Of a DNA stretch of 64,000 nucleotides, positions 24,536 to 33,255 are shown one piece after another. The notes under the pieces were generated by a model. That model was not told the DNA's origin and did no database searches. It saw only the letters and a program-made list of their open reading frames with translations. The stretch's first letter is position 1, and every line of letters starts with the position of its first letter. The position numbers and the translations under genes are program-made. Location of the stretch: the NCBI RefSeq assembly GCF_036016755.1, contig NZ_JAYXIH010000020.1, forward strand, positions 1-64,000, given 5' to 3'. The stretch is from Aurantimonas coralicida_A. Lineage in GTDB: Bacteria; Pseudomonadota; Alphaproteobacteria; Rhizobiales; Rhizobiaceae.

Positions 24536-25522
24536 TCACTTGGCGCCCTGGCGGGCGGCCTCGTCGGCGATGTGGGCGCGAATGATCGCGACGAAATCGG
24601 TGTCGGCCACGAAACCGGCCTCGATGGCCCGGTCCGCCTTGAAGTCGCGCGGCCAGCCCGAGACGATCTTCTCGATGGTGGCGTCCGGCTCGCGCCGGAT
24701 GCGGCCGGCCACCTCGTCGCCGGCAACCTCACGCAACGCGGCGATCATCTCGCGGATGGTGATCGACAGCCCCGGCATCGACAAGGAGCGGCGAGCGCCG
24801 AGTATCTCGGTGTCCATCGTCGCCGCATGGATGAGGAAACCGACGGCCGCGGCCGGGCTCGCGACCCAGTGACGCACTTCGTCGTCCACCGGCAAATTCG
24901 CTTCGTGGCCGGCCAGCGGTTCGCGGATGATGCCGGAGAAGAACCCCGACGCCGCCTTGTTCGGCTTGCCGGGGCGCACGACGATCGTCGGCAGGCGGAT
25001 GCCGACGCCGTCGACGAAACCCTTGCGGGTATAGTCGGCCAGCAGCAATTCGCAGATCGCCTTCTGGGTGCCGTAGCTGGTCAGCGGCGCCTGCTGGAAG
25101 GTGTCGGAGATCTGATCCTCGAAGGGCGCGCCGAAGACGGCGATCGAGGAGGTGAAGACCAGACGGGGACGATAGGCGTCACCCTGCGCGCGGATCGCCT
25201 CCAGGAGATGATGCATCCCGTCGAGATTGATCCGGTAGCCTTTCTCGAAATCGGCCTCCGCCTCGCCCGATACGATCGCCGCCAGATGGAAGATCATTTC
25301 CGGCCGCTTGGCGACCAGCGCCGCGACCGTGGCGGAATCGGCGATGTCTCCCGCGCTCGATTCGATCGCTATGGTGCCGGACGCCTTGTCGAAGCTGGGC
25401 TCCACGACATCGAAGGCGTGGATCGCCTCGATCGGCTGGCCGGCGAAGTTGCCATCGGCGAGAAGCTTGTCGACGAGCCGCCGGCCGACCATGCCGCCGG
25501 CACCCAGAATCAGAATTCGCAT
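24536..25522 (-). CDS. denD: D-erythronate dehydrogenase-like SDR (DenD family)
   Basis: 328 residues. MRILILGAGGMVGRRLVDKLLADG, FHLAAIVSGEAEADFEKGYRINLDG, FTSSIAVFG, the Y-x-x-x-K of TSYGTQKAICELLLADY, and VGIRLPTIVVRPGKPNKAASGFFSGIIREPL match DenD, which oxidises C2 of D-erythronate with NAD+. The partner kinase OtnK and aldolase OtnC of the known erythronate pathway are not seen, so the substrate here may differ. Start is the ATG at 25522; a TTG lies one codon earlier. Confidence 0.85.
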   Translation of the reverse strand: MRILILGAGGMVGRRLVDKLLADGNFAGQPIEAIHAFDVVEPSFDKASGTIAIESSAGDIADSATVAALVAKRPEMIFHLAAIVSGEAEADFEKGYRINLDGMHHLLEAIRAQGDAYRPRLVFTSSIAVFGAPFEDQISDTFQQAPLTSYGTQKAICELLLADYTRKGFVDGVGIRLPTIVVRPGKPNKAASGFFSGIIREPLAGHEANLPVDDEVRHWVASPAAAVGFLIHAATMDTEILGARRSLSMPGLSITIREMIAALREVAGDEVAGRIRREPDATIEKIVSGWPRDFKADRAIEAGFVADTDFVAIIRAHIADEAARQGAK

Positions 25523-25545
25523 CAATCAGTCTCCCTACGGACGGG

Positions 25546-26298
25546 TCAGAGCGACCAGCCGCCGTCGATCAGTTGGGTGGTGCCGGTGGTGAAGCGGCTT
25601 TCGTCCGAGGCGAGATAGACGGCGAGGTGAGCGATCTCCTCGGGCGTGCCGAGACGGCCCATTGGCTGGCGCTCGATGAACATCGTCTTGGCCTTCTCGG
25701 TGCCGCCAACGGTCTTGCCCAGATCCTCGATCCGGCCTTCCAGCGACGGCGATTCGATTGTGCCGGGGCAGATCGCGTTGCAGCGGATGCCGCTTTTGAT
25801 GAAGTCGATCGCCACCGAGCGGGTCAGGCCGATCACCGCCGCCTTGGTCGCCATGTAGACGTAGCGGTTCGGCGCAGCTTTGATCGACGAGGCGGCCGAG
25901 GCCATGTTGATGATCGAGCCGCCGCCGGCCTCCACCATGCGCGGCAACAGGCCTGAGATCGTGCGGTGCATCGCCTTGACGTTGAGGTCGAAGGAAAAGT
26001 CCCAGGCATCCTCGTCGCAGTCGAGCACCGTGCCGTGATGGACGAAGCCGGCGCAGTTGAACAGGATGTCCGGCGTGTCGATCCGCTTGAGATAGGCGGC
26101 GACAGCCGCGGAATCGGTGACGTCCAGCGCCGCCGTATCGACAATGCCGAAGGACTTCAGCCCGTCCAGCTTCGCCGCGTCGCGGTCGGATGCGTAGACC
26201 TTGGCGCCGGCTTCGAGAAACGCTTCGGCGACCTTGCGGCCGATCCCCTGACCGGCGGCCGTACAGACGGCCACCTTGCCGTCGAGACGCTTCGTCAT
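25546..26298 (-). CDS. Short-chain dehydrogenase, BDH2 / 2-keto-3-deoxy-fuconate dehydrogenase-like
   Basis: 250 residues, classical SDR. TAAGQGIGRKVAEAF (cofactor), FNCAGFVHHGTVLDCDEDAWDFSFDLNVKAMH, the catalytic Ser and Y-x-x-x-K in NRYVYMATKAAVIGLTRSVA, and IDGGWSL at the C-terminus. This pattern closely follows mammalian BDH2 and bacterial 2-keto-3-deoxy-L-fuconate dehydrogenases, which oxidise 2-keto-3-deoxy sugar acids to 2,4-diketo acids. Lies directly after the xylonate-dehydratase-like gene, whose product would be such a 2-keto-3-deoxy acid. ATG 26298 has GGGAG upstream. Confidence 0.85.
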   Translation of the reverse strand: MTKRLDGKVAVCTAAGQGIGRKVAEAFLEAGAKVYASDRDAAKLDGLKSFGIVDTAALDVTDSAAVAAYLKRIDTPDILFNCAGFVHHGTVLDCDEDAWDFSFDLNVKAMHRTISGLLPRMVEAGGGSIINMASAASSIKAAPNRYVYMATKAAVIGLTRSVAIDFIKSGIRCNAICPGTIESPSLEGRIEDLGKTVGGTEKAKTMFIERQPMGRLGTPEEIAHLAVYLASDESRFTTGTTQLIDGGWSL

Positions 26299-26336
26299 GC
26301 TCACTCCCTGCTCCTGTCCGCCTTCGGACGGTTAGT

Positions 26337-28154
26337 TCAATGATTGTCGCGTGGCACGCGAGCGCCGGTGCCGTCGACCCCGCCCTGGGCCAGGCGCCGA
26401 TAGGAGACGGCCGGCTCGAGCACCATGCCGGTCTCCAACTGCGAGATCATGCCGCGCTGGATTTCCTGCCAGGGCGTCTGATGTGCCGGATAGGCATAAC
26501 CGCCGGCTTCGGCAAGGGCGGCGAAACGCGCCTGGAGCTCGTCGTCCGCAATGAGGATGTTGGCGCTGCCCAGCCCCATATCGATCCGCACGCGGTCGCC
26601 GGTGACCAGCACCGCCAGTCCGCCGCCGGCCGCGGCCTCTGGCGAAGCGTTGAGGATCGAGGGGCTGCCGGACGTGCCCGACTGGCGCCCGTCGCCGACG
26701 CATGGCAGCGAATGGATGCCGCGCTTCAACAGATAGTCGGGCGCCCGCATGTTGACCACTTCGGCCCCGCCCGGATAGCCGATCGGACCGGCGCCACGCA
26801 TGAACAGGATGCAATGTTCGTCGATGCCGAGCGCCGGATCGTCGATCCGAGCGTGATAGTCCTCCGGGCCATCGAAGACCACCGCCCTGCCCTCGAACGC
26901 CATCGGATCATCCGGGTTCGACAGATAGCGGTCGCGGAATTCCGGCGAGATCACCGACAGCTTCATGATCGCCGAATCGAACAGATTGCCCTTGAGCACC
27001 CGGAAGCCGGCATGTTGCAGCAACGGCCGGTCGATCGGCCAGATGACATTCTCGTCCTCGATGACCGCGCCACGGCAATTGTCGCCGATCGTCCGACCAT
27101 TCACCGTCATCGCGTCCTCGGCGATGAGGCCCTTGCTCATCAACTGATTGACCACCGCGGGCACGCCGCCGGCATGGTAATAGTCCTCGCCGAGATATTC
27201 GCCGGCCGGCTGGAGGTTGACCAGCAACGGGATCTCTTCGCCATAGGTCTGCCAGTCGTCGATCGACAGCTCGACGCCGAGATGGCGCGCGAGGCCGTTC
27301 AAATGGATCGGCGCGTTGGTCGAACCGCCGATTGCCGAGTTGACGCGGATCGCGTTGATGAAGGCGTCGCGCGTCATGATGTCGGTAGGTTTCAGATCCT
27401 CATGCACCATCTCAACGATGCGCTTGCCGGTGAGATACGAAATCTCCTGCCGGTCGCGATAGGGCGCCGGGATCGCCGCCGACCCCGGCAATTGCATGCC
27501 GAGCACTTCGGCCAGCGAGTTCATCGTCGTCGCCGTGCCCATGGTGTTGCAATAGCCGGTGGAGGGCGCCGACGAGGCGACCAGCTTGACGAAACCGGCA
27601 TAGTCGATCTCGCCGGCGGCCATCATCTCCCGCGCCTTCCAGACGATCGTGCCGGAACCGGTGCGCTCGCCGCGGAACCAGCCGTTGAGCATCGGACCGA
27701 CCGACAGAGCGATCGCCGGAAGGTTCACGGTCGCCGCTGCCATCAGGCAGGCAGGCGTGGTCTTGTCGCAGCCGATGGTGAGCACCACCCCGTCGAGCGG
27801 GTAGCCGTAGAGCACCTCGACCAGTCCGAGATAGGCCAGATTGCGGTCGAGCGCCGCAGTGGGACGCTTGCCGGTTTCCTGAATCGGATGGACCGGAAAT
27901 TCGATGGCGATGCCGCCGGCCTCGCGAATGCCCTCGCGCACCCGCTTGGCGAGTTCGAGATGATGCCGGTTGCAGGGGCTGAGGTCCGAGCCGGTCTGGG
28001 CAATGCCGATGATCGGCTTGCCCGACTGCAGCTCTTCCTGGCTGAGGCCGAAATTGAGATAGCGTTCGAGATAAAGCGCCGTCATGTCCGGATTTGACGG
28101 ATTGTCGAACCACGCGCGGGAGCGTAGCTGGCCGGCCTTGAGGTCATTTGTCAT
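26337..28154 (-). CDS. IlvD/Edd family dehydratase, D-xylonate dehydratase-like
   Basis: 605 residues. Removes water from an aldonic acid to give a 2-keto-3-deoxy acid, using an Fe-S cluster and Mg2+. LRSRAWFDNPSNPDMTALYLERYLNFG, IIGIAQTGSDLSPCNRHH, the Cys of IGCDKTTPACLM, STGYCNTMGTATTMN and SLPCVGDGRQSGTSGSPSILNASPEAA follow XylD-type enzymes closely. First gene of an operon with the SDR, DenD-like and hydroxyacid dehydrogenase genes downstream. The exact sugar acid (xylonate, fuconate, galactonate and so on) cannot be told from sequence. The motif CGTATACATTAG lies about 60 bases upstream. Confidence 0.87.
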   Translation of the reverse strand: MTNDLKAGQLRSRAWFDNPSNPDMTALYLERYLNFGLSQEELQSGKPIIGIAQTGSDLSPCNRHHLELAKRVREGIREAGGIAIEFPVHPIQETGKRPTAALDRNLAYLGLVEVLYGYPLDGVVLTIGCDKTTPACLMAAATVNLPAIALSVGPMLNGWFRGERTGSGTIVWKAREMMAAGEIDYAGFVKLVASSAPSTGYCNTMGTATTMNSLAEVLGMQLPGSAAIPAPYRDRQEISYLTGKRIVEMVHEDLKPTDIMTRDAFINAIRVNSAIGGSTNAPIHLNGLARHLGVELSIDDWQTYGEEIPLLVNLQPAGEYLGEDYYHAGGVPAVVNQLMSKGLIAEDAMTVNGRTIGDNCRGAVIEDENVIWPIDRPLLQHAGFRVLKGNLFDSAIMKLSVISPEFRDRYLSNPDDPMAFEGRAVVFDGPEDYHARIDDPALGIDEHCILFMRGAGPIGYPGGAEVVNMRAPDYLLKRGIHSLPCVGDGRQSGTSGSPSILNASPEAAAGGGLAVLVTGDRVRIDMGLGSANILIADDELQARFAALAEAGGYAYPAHQTPWQEIQRGMISQLETGMVLEPAVSYRRLAQGGVDGTGARVPRDNH

Positions 28155-28215
28155 CGGGTCTCCGGATGCATCCCTATGCGCCGCCGTCGCACCTTCGCAA
28201 CGATACGCTGCATAA

Positions 28216-28227
28216 CGTATACATTAG
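28216..28227. promoter_or_regulatory. CGTATACATTAG motif, putative regulator site 1
   Basis: Twelve bases identical and in the same orientation at 33233-33244. It contains the palindrome GTATAC, a core often bound by FCD-type GntR proteins, and lies about 60 bases upstream of the IlvD/Edd gene start. A further inverted repeat ATACG...CGTAT (28204-28220) overlaps it. Confidence 0.5.
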
Positions 28228-28311
28228 TCCGCTCGGCATTCAAACTCTTATCCCGCCTTCCGGTGAGAGGCGAGAGCGATCGGAACGGGAAAGGGGAAAT
28301 CCGTGGTTCGG

Positions 28312-28971
28312 TCAGTTACCGTTCGCGGCGATGAGATCGGCCACGGTCATCGGCGCAAGGCCTACGCTGTGGGTGGCTGGCGCAGCGATACGATGAGACA
28401 CCGACGGAGGCCTCACATAGCGTGGTTCCTCGGCGATGCGGATCAAACGCGGTTCGGACTGCACCGTCCGCGATGCCGGATTGCGAAACGGCGGATCGCC
28501 GATTCGGCGGGCATTCTTGCGCTTTTCGTAGAACACGTTGCCGCCCGCTTCGACCAGATAATGCATGTTGGTGTAGGGGAAGGTCATCCCGGCCGTGTGG
28601 AAGAACATCGCCTTGCTGACGCTTGGGTGACGTTCGCCCCTGAGAACCCGCGTGGCCATCTTGGCGGCGAGGTCGCGGCCCTTGTTCATTGGCTTCGAAA
28701 GTACGCCTGGGGCGAACTGGTTCTTCTGGCCAACGACCCCACAGACCGATTTCGGATAGAGGCCGCTCTGGAGCCGGTTCATCACCACCGTGCCGACAGC
28801 CAGCATCCCGTCGGGGCTCGAGCGATTCGATTCGAAATACATCACCCGTGTCATGCATTCGTGCGCGGTCATCGGGCGCAGGCGCGGTCCGCTGGCGCAG
28901 GCTCCGAAAACAGTGAGCACCGCAAGAAGCATCGCGTTGCGGCGGAGAATCGTCGGTTTCGGCACAGCCAT
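28312..28971 (-). CDS. SleB-type cell wall hydrolase, probable lipoprotein
   Basis: 219 residues. The N-terminus MLLAVLTVFGACASG carries a lipobox (FGAC), so it should be anchored to a membrane by lipid. The Hydrolase_2 (SleB) domain spans about residues 35-150: ECMTRVMYFESNRSSPDGMLAVGTVVMNRL, with the catalytic-type Glu in MYFES, then VCGVVGQKNQFAPG and THYLVEAGGN-like end. Such enzymes cut peptidoglycan between sugars. C-terminal 65 residues are Arg/Pro-rich and unique. Stands alone between the sugar-acid operon and manC. Confidence 0.82.
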   Translation of the reverse strand: MAVPKPTILRRNAMLLAVLTVFGACASGPRLRPMTAHECMTRVMYFESNRSSPDGMLAVGTVVMNRLQSGLYPKSVCGVVGQKNQFAPGVLSKPMNKGRDLAAKMATRVLRGERHPSVSKAMFFHTAGMTFPYTNMHYLVEAGGNVFYEKRKNARRIGDPPFRNPASRTVQSEPRLIRIAEEPRYVRPPSVSHRIAAPATHSVGLAPMTVADLIAANGN

Positions 28972-29176
28972 CGCAGGGTCTCGAGCGTCGGAACGTCTGT
29001 CACGTTCAAATGCGATCAGCCTGCGGAATAAGACTTAACGGGTGGTGCGCTCCCGCTCGACGAGCGCCGAAAAGGTCGAACACCGTTAAGGATCGACTAA
29101 AATTTTCAGGGAAACGGCCAGCCGGCCAAGCAGCGCCCGCGCGGCGCCGCGTAAACGCCAGCTTTCGCGCGTGGGC

Positions 29177-30637
29177 TCAGACGGCAGAATCCGCGCGGGC
29201 GTAAACGTCCTCGATGCGCACGATGTCGTCTTCGCCGGTGTAGCTGCCGACCTGAACCTCGATCAGCTTGAGGTCGATCTTGCCCGGATTGTGCAGACGG
29301 TGGACGCAGCCGATCGGCAGATAGGCCGCTTCGTTCTCGTGGAACAGCGAGACCGTGCCGTCGATCGTCACCTCGGCCGTGCCATGGACCACGACCCAAT
29401 GTTCGGCGCGATGGTGGTGGCGCTGCAGGCTCAACAGCCCGCCGGGCTTGACGCAGATATGCTTGACCTGAAAGCGCTCGCCGATATCGATGCGCTGATA
29501 CCAGCCCCATGGCCGGTAGATTCTCAGATGCTCGCTCGCCTCGCGCCGCCCGTCGCGCTTCATATCGGCGACCAGATCCTTGACGCGGCCGGCCTCGCTC
29601 TTGGCGGCGACCAAGACCGCGTCCTGCGTCGCCACGACGATCACGCCGTCGAGGCCGACCGCGGCCGTCAGCATGTCCTCGCTGCGGATAAAGCTGTTCG
29701 TCGTGTCGAGCACGGCGACAGGGCCTTCGAGACGATTGCCGTTGTCGTCCTTGGCCTTGAGATCGTGGATCGCGTCCCAGGCGCCGATGTCCGACCAGTC
29801 GAACGATGCCGCGAGCACCCCCGCCCGCTCGGTCTTCTCCATCAACGCATGATCGATCGAAATTCTCGGTGCGTTGGCAAATTCATTCGCATCGAGGCGA
29901 AGGAAATCGAGATCGCGTACCGCCCTTGCGACGGCTTTGCGCGCGGCGCTCAGAACCTCGGGGCAATGACGCTCCATCTCCTCCAGGATCGTGCCGATGG
30001 AAAAGATGAAATTGCCGCTGTTCCACAGATAGCCTTCGGCAACGTAGCGCTCCGCCACTTCGCGCACCGGCTTTTCCACGAATCTTGCAAGACCGTGCGC
30101 CCGCTCGCCGAGAATGTCGTCCGACCGCTCGATGTAGCCATAGGCGGTGGACGGGCAATCGGGCTCGATGCCGATGGTCATGATCGGCCCGCCGGCGGCG
30201 ACCGTTGCGGCCAGCAGGCAGTCGTTTACGAAAGCGTCGGCGTTCTCGATGGCGTGATCGGCGGCGACGACAATGCAGATGCTGTCAGGTGCGCGATCGG
30301 CCGCGAGCACCGCTCCGACGGCCACGGCCGCGGCGGAATCGCGGCGTTCCGGCTCCAGGACGATATCCCCCGTTATTCCAAGGGTCGCCATCTGCTCGGC
30401 CACGATGAACCGGAATTCGTGATTGGTGACGACGATCGGTTCGCCGAACGCCTCGTCCTTGAAGCGCAGAAGCGTCGCCTGGAAGGTCGACATCCCCTCA
30501 TCGAGCAGCGCGATGAACTGTTTCGGCATGGAATCGCGCGAGACCGGCCAGAGGCGTGTGCCCGCGCCGCCGGCCATGATGATCGGAACCAGAGGATGAT
30601 CCTGCACGCCGCCAACGCCTCCCAAAGCTCGCCCCAT
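29177..30637 (-). CDS. manC: Mannose-1-phosphate guanylyltransferase / mannose-6-phosphate isomerase
   Basis: 486 residues, bifunctional. The N-terminal nucleotidyltransferase has VPIIMAGGAGTRLWPVSRDSMPKQF and FVEKP; the C-terminal cupin isomerase (from about 370) has YRPWGWYQRIDIGERFQVKHICVKPGGLLSLQRHHHRAEHWVVVHGTAEVT and the metal-binding His residues. Makes GDP-mannose for exopolysaccharide or LPS. The start is uncertain: ATG 30637, or a GTG at 30607 ten bases after GGAGG. No other GDP-sugar gene is nearby. Confidence 0.92.
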   Translation of the reverse strand: MGRALGGVGGVQDHPLVPIIMAGGAGTRLWPVSRDSMPKQFIALLDEGMSTFQATLLRFKDEAFGEPIVVTNHEFRFIVAEQMATLGITGDIVLEPERRDSAAAVAVGAVLAADRAPDSICIVVAADHAIENADAFVNDCLLAATVAAGGPIMTIGIEPDCPSTAYGYIERSDDILGERAHGLARFVEKPVREVAERYVAEGYLWNSGNFIFSIGTILEEMERHCPEVLSAARKAVARAVRDLDFLRLDANEFANAPRISIDHALMEKTERAGVLAASFDWSDIGAWDAIHDLKAKDDNGNRLEGPVAVLDTTNSFIRSEDMLTAAVGLDGVIVVATQDAVLVAAKSEAGRVKDLVADMKRDGRREASEHLRIYRPWGWYQRIDIGERFQVKHICVKPGGLLSLQRHHHRAEHWVVVHGTAEVTIDGTVSLFHENEAAYLPIGCVHRLHNPGKIDLKLIEVQVGSYTGEDDIVRIEDVYARADSAV

Positions 30638-30909
30638 CGCCTATCGGCCTTGCGTAGCCGATCGATCTGTCGCTGTCCATTTGCGCGGCACCACAAGCCC
30701 GATCGCCGGCCAGCTCCGCGGCTTCATGAAGACGAACTCGCTTGCGCGCCAACTTCTGCCGGTTGAAACCATGACAATCTGGCGCACGTTACGAGCTGAC
30801 TGTCTAAGAAAAATGAAACCGATGGGCGATAATGTCGGTATCAACCCTTCGCTATCAGGGACCACCGCGTGAGTACGAATTGTTCCAAGCAGACCGGGAG
30901 GACGAAGCC

Positions 30910-31467
30910 ATGACACCTTCAAGTCCCGTCTTCCTGCTCATGGGGGTATCCGGGGCAGGGAAAAGCACGGTCGGACAAGCGCTCGCCCATCGTCTCAATG
31001 GCATCTTTCTCGATGCCAATGACTTTCATCTCGCCAAGCATATCAACGGCATGTCCTGCGGTATCCCGATCAACGATTTCATCCGGAAGGGCTGGCTGCG
31101 GCGCGTCTGCGGCGCCGTGGAGCGAACCCGCCTGGAGCAGCAACGGCCGGTCTTCCTGGCCTGCTCCGCGCTCAGGAAGAGCAATCGGGACTTCCTGCGC
31201 CGGGAGATCGATGCGCTATGCGTCATTCACCTGGCCGGCGCGCGCGGCCTGATCCATGGCCGCATGCTGGCGCGCCGCGACCATTTCGCGCCCGCCGCAT
31301 TGCTCGATAGTCAACTCCTCGATCTGGAAGCACCGGTCCCGCTCGAGGAGGACGCTCATGTGATCGACGTTTCTCCGAGCCTCGATGACGTCGTTGCCGA
31401 GGTCCTCACGCTTGTGGAGACTGTTATGCAACGGACAGGTCGGAATCCGGGCGCCGTCCCCGCCTGA
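30910..31467 (+). CDS. Gluconokinase-like carbohydrate kinase (divergent substrate site)
   Basis: 185 residues. P-loop MGVSGAGKST, VFLACSALRKSNRDFLR and RRDHFAPAALLDSQLLDLEAP are clear GntK features. However, the usual DGDDxHPxxNxxKMxxGxPLxDxDRxPWL stretch reads DANDFHLAKHINGMSCGIPINDFIRKGWL, losing the Pro, the Asn/Lys pair and one Asp. It may act on another sugar acid or be impaired. ATG 30910 has GGGAGGA upstream; the open frame from 30832 lacks a good site. Divergent from manC and next to the sugar-acid genes. Confidence 0.75.
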   Translation: MTPSSPVFLLMGVSGAGKSTVGQALAHRLNGIFLDANDFHLAKHINGMSCGIPINDFIRKGWLRRVCGAVERTRLEQQRPVFLACSALRKSNRDFLRREIDALCVIHLAGARGLIHGRMLARRDHFAPAALLDSQLLDLEAPVPLEEDAHVIDVSPSLDDVVAEVLTLVETVMQRTGRNPGAVPA

Positions 31468-31544
31468 GTGCGCGACCCCGCCTTCTCGCCCCCGCCGGAT
31501 GACGCGCGGGTCCTGTTCCGGCAATCAGGGTCGCGCTCCCGCCT

Positions 31545-33059
31545 CTACATCGTCGCGCCGATCTGCCAGGGCACGAACTCGTAATCCCCCAGCCCCTGCG
31601 CCTCGGATTTCGACGTCTCGCCGGAGGCGACCCGCAGCAGCATGTCGTAGATCTCGCGGCCGAGTTCCTCGATCGAGCGGCCTTCCGAGACGATCCGGCC
31701 AGCATCGACGTCCATGTCCTCGGTCATCCGCCGGTACATCTCGGTGTTGGTCGCGATCTTGATCGAGGGTGACGGCTTGAAGCCTGCCGCCGAGCCGCGG
31801 CCCGTCGTGAAGGCGACGAGGTTGCAGCCCGATGCGATCTGTCCGGTGACCGAGGCGGGATCGTAACCGGGCGAGTCCATGAACACGAAACCGCGCTCGC
31901 GGATCGGCTCGCCGTATTTGTAGACGCCCATCAGCGGCGTGGTCCCGCCCTTGGCGGCGGCGCCGAGCGACTTTTCCAGGATCGTGGTCAGGCCGCCCTT
32001 CTTGTTGCCGGGGCTGGGATTGTTGTCCATCGAGCCCTTGTTGCGGGCGGTATAGTCCTCCCACCACTCGATCAGCTTGACGAGTTTCTCACCGGTCTTC
32101 ACGTCCTTCGCCCGGCGCGTCAAAAGGTGCTCGGCCCCGTAGATCTCCGGGGTTTCGGCGAGAACGCCGGTTCCGCCCTGCGCGACGAGGAGATCGCACG
32201 CATAGCCGAGCGCCGGGTTCGCCGTGATCCCCGACCAGGCGTCCGAACCGCCGCATTGCAACGCGACGGTCAACTCGGAGGCCGGGCACGGCTCGCGGCG
32301 AGCCTGATCGGCGATTGGTAGCATCGCCCGAACCTTCTCGACGCCCATTTCGATGGTGCGCCGTAGGCCGGCGACATCCTGGATGTTCATCGCCTGAAAC
32401 ATCGGTCCCTTTTCGATACCGTAGGCCTCAAGCAGCCAGTCGATCTGGTTGACCTCGCAGCCGAGTCCCACCATCAGGACGCCGGCCACATTGGGATGGC
32501 GGGCATAGCCCCACATCACCCGCTGCAGCGCGTCGAACCCTTCGCCATCGCCGCCCATGCCACAACCGGTGCCGTGTACGAACGCCGTGACCCCGTCGAC
32601 ATTCGGATAGGCGGCGAGTTCCTCCTGCCCGAACGCTTCGGCGATCTTGCGGGCCGCCGTCGCCGAGCAATTGACCGACGTCAGAATCGCGATGGTGTTG
32701 CGCGTGCCGACCCGCCCGTCGGCGCGGCGATAGCCCATGAAGCTGTCGCGTTTGTCCGACGCAACCGGGGCAACGGGGCGCAGATCGGTCGAAAATTCGT
32801 AGTCATGCGCAGTGCCGCGGAATTCGACATTCTGGGTGTGGACGTGAGCGCCCGCCGCGATCGGCTCGCCGGCGTAGCCGATCACCTGCGCATACTTTAT
32901 GATCGGCTCGCCCTTGGGGATCGCCCGCGTGGCGATCTTGTGGCCGCGCGGGATCATCGTCAGCGTCCGGACGTCTTCCACCTCCGCGCCGGCTTCGAGC
33001 GCCCGCAGCGCCGTCACCACATTGTCGGAGGAGTCGAGGCGAACCGTATTGGTCGACAT
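31545..33059 (-). CDS. UxaA/GarD family dehydratase (altronate or galactarate dehydratase-like)
   Basis: About 504 residues. An N-terminal SAF domain (about 1-90: VRLDSSDNVVTALRAL, IPRGHKIATRAIPKGEPIIKY) is fused to the UxaA catalytic part with FMGYRRADGRVGTRNTIAILTSVNCSATAARKI, HGTGCGMGG, CGGSDAWSGITANPALGYACD and TTGRGSAAGFKPSPSIKIATN. Members dehydrate altronate or galactarate with an iron site. ATG 33059 (MSTNTVRLD) is the natural start; the frame open to 33161 adds unrelated residues. Divergent from the TRAP genes, so substrate uptake and dehydration are probably linked. Confidence 0.87.
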   Translation of the reverse strand: MSTNTVRLDSSDNVVTALRALEAGAEVEDVRTLTMIPRGHKIATRAIPKGEPIIKYAQVIGYAGEPIAAGAHVHTQNVEFRGTAHDYEFSTDLRPVAPVASDKRDSFMGYRRADGRVGTRNTIAILTSVNCSATAARKIAEAFGQEELAAYPNVDGVTAFVHGTGCGMGGDGEGFDALQRVMWGYARHPNVAGVLMVGLGCEVNQIDWLLEAYGIEKGPMFQAMNIQDVAGLRRTIEMGVEKVRAMLPIADQARREPCPASELTVALQCGGSDAWSGITANPALGYACDLLVAQGGTGVLAETPEIYGAEHLLTRRAKDVKTGEKLVKLIEWWEDYTARNKGSMDNNPSPGNKKGGLTTILEKSLGAAAKGGTTPLMGVYKYGEPIRERGFVFMDSPGYDPASVTGQIASGCNLVAFTTGRGSAAGFKPSPSIKIATNTEMYRRMTEDMDVDAGRIVSEGRSIEELGREIYDMLLRVASGETSKSEAQGLGDYEFVPWQIGATM

Positions 33060-33232
33060 TGTCTGGTTGTCCCTGGAACCGAGGCCGCCGAAACACATGA
33101 GCATGACGGCGCCGTCGCGGTGGAAATTCGTCGATGGCGGCAAAGCGCGCGGCGCATTCATCCTAACGCAAAGAATGTTGCTCCGGCCATTGCACTAGAA
33201 GGCGCAGTGAATATGATGCCGCCGGGAGTCAG

Positions 33233-33244
33233 CGTATACATTAG
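33233..33244. promoter_or_regulatory. CGTATACATTAG motif, putative regulator site 2
   Basis: Identical to 28216-28227. It overlaps the leader just before the ribosome binding site of dctP (start 33256), in the divergent region between the UxaA-family gene and the TRAP genes. A regulator sitting here could block transcription or translation start of the transporter operon. Confidence 0.5.
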
Positions 33245-33255
33245 GGAGGAATAAT

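Noticed and set aside
26190..28097. Open frame of 635 codons on the + strand
   Set aside because: It is fully antisense to the IlvD/Edd dehydratase gene and its translation is Arg/His/Asp-rich without any domain; a by-product of GC-rich codon use.
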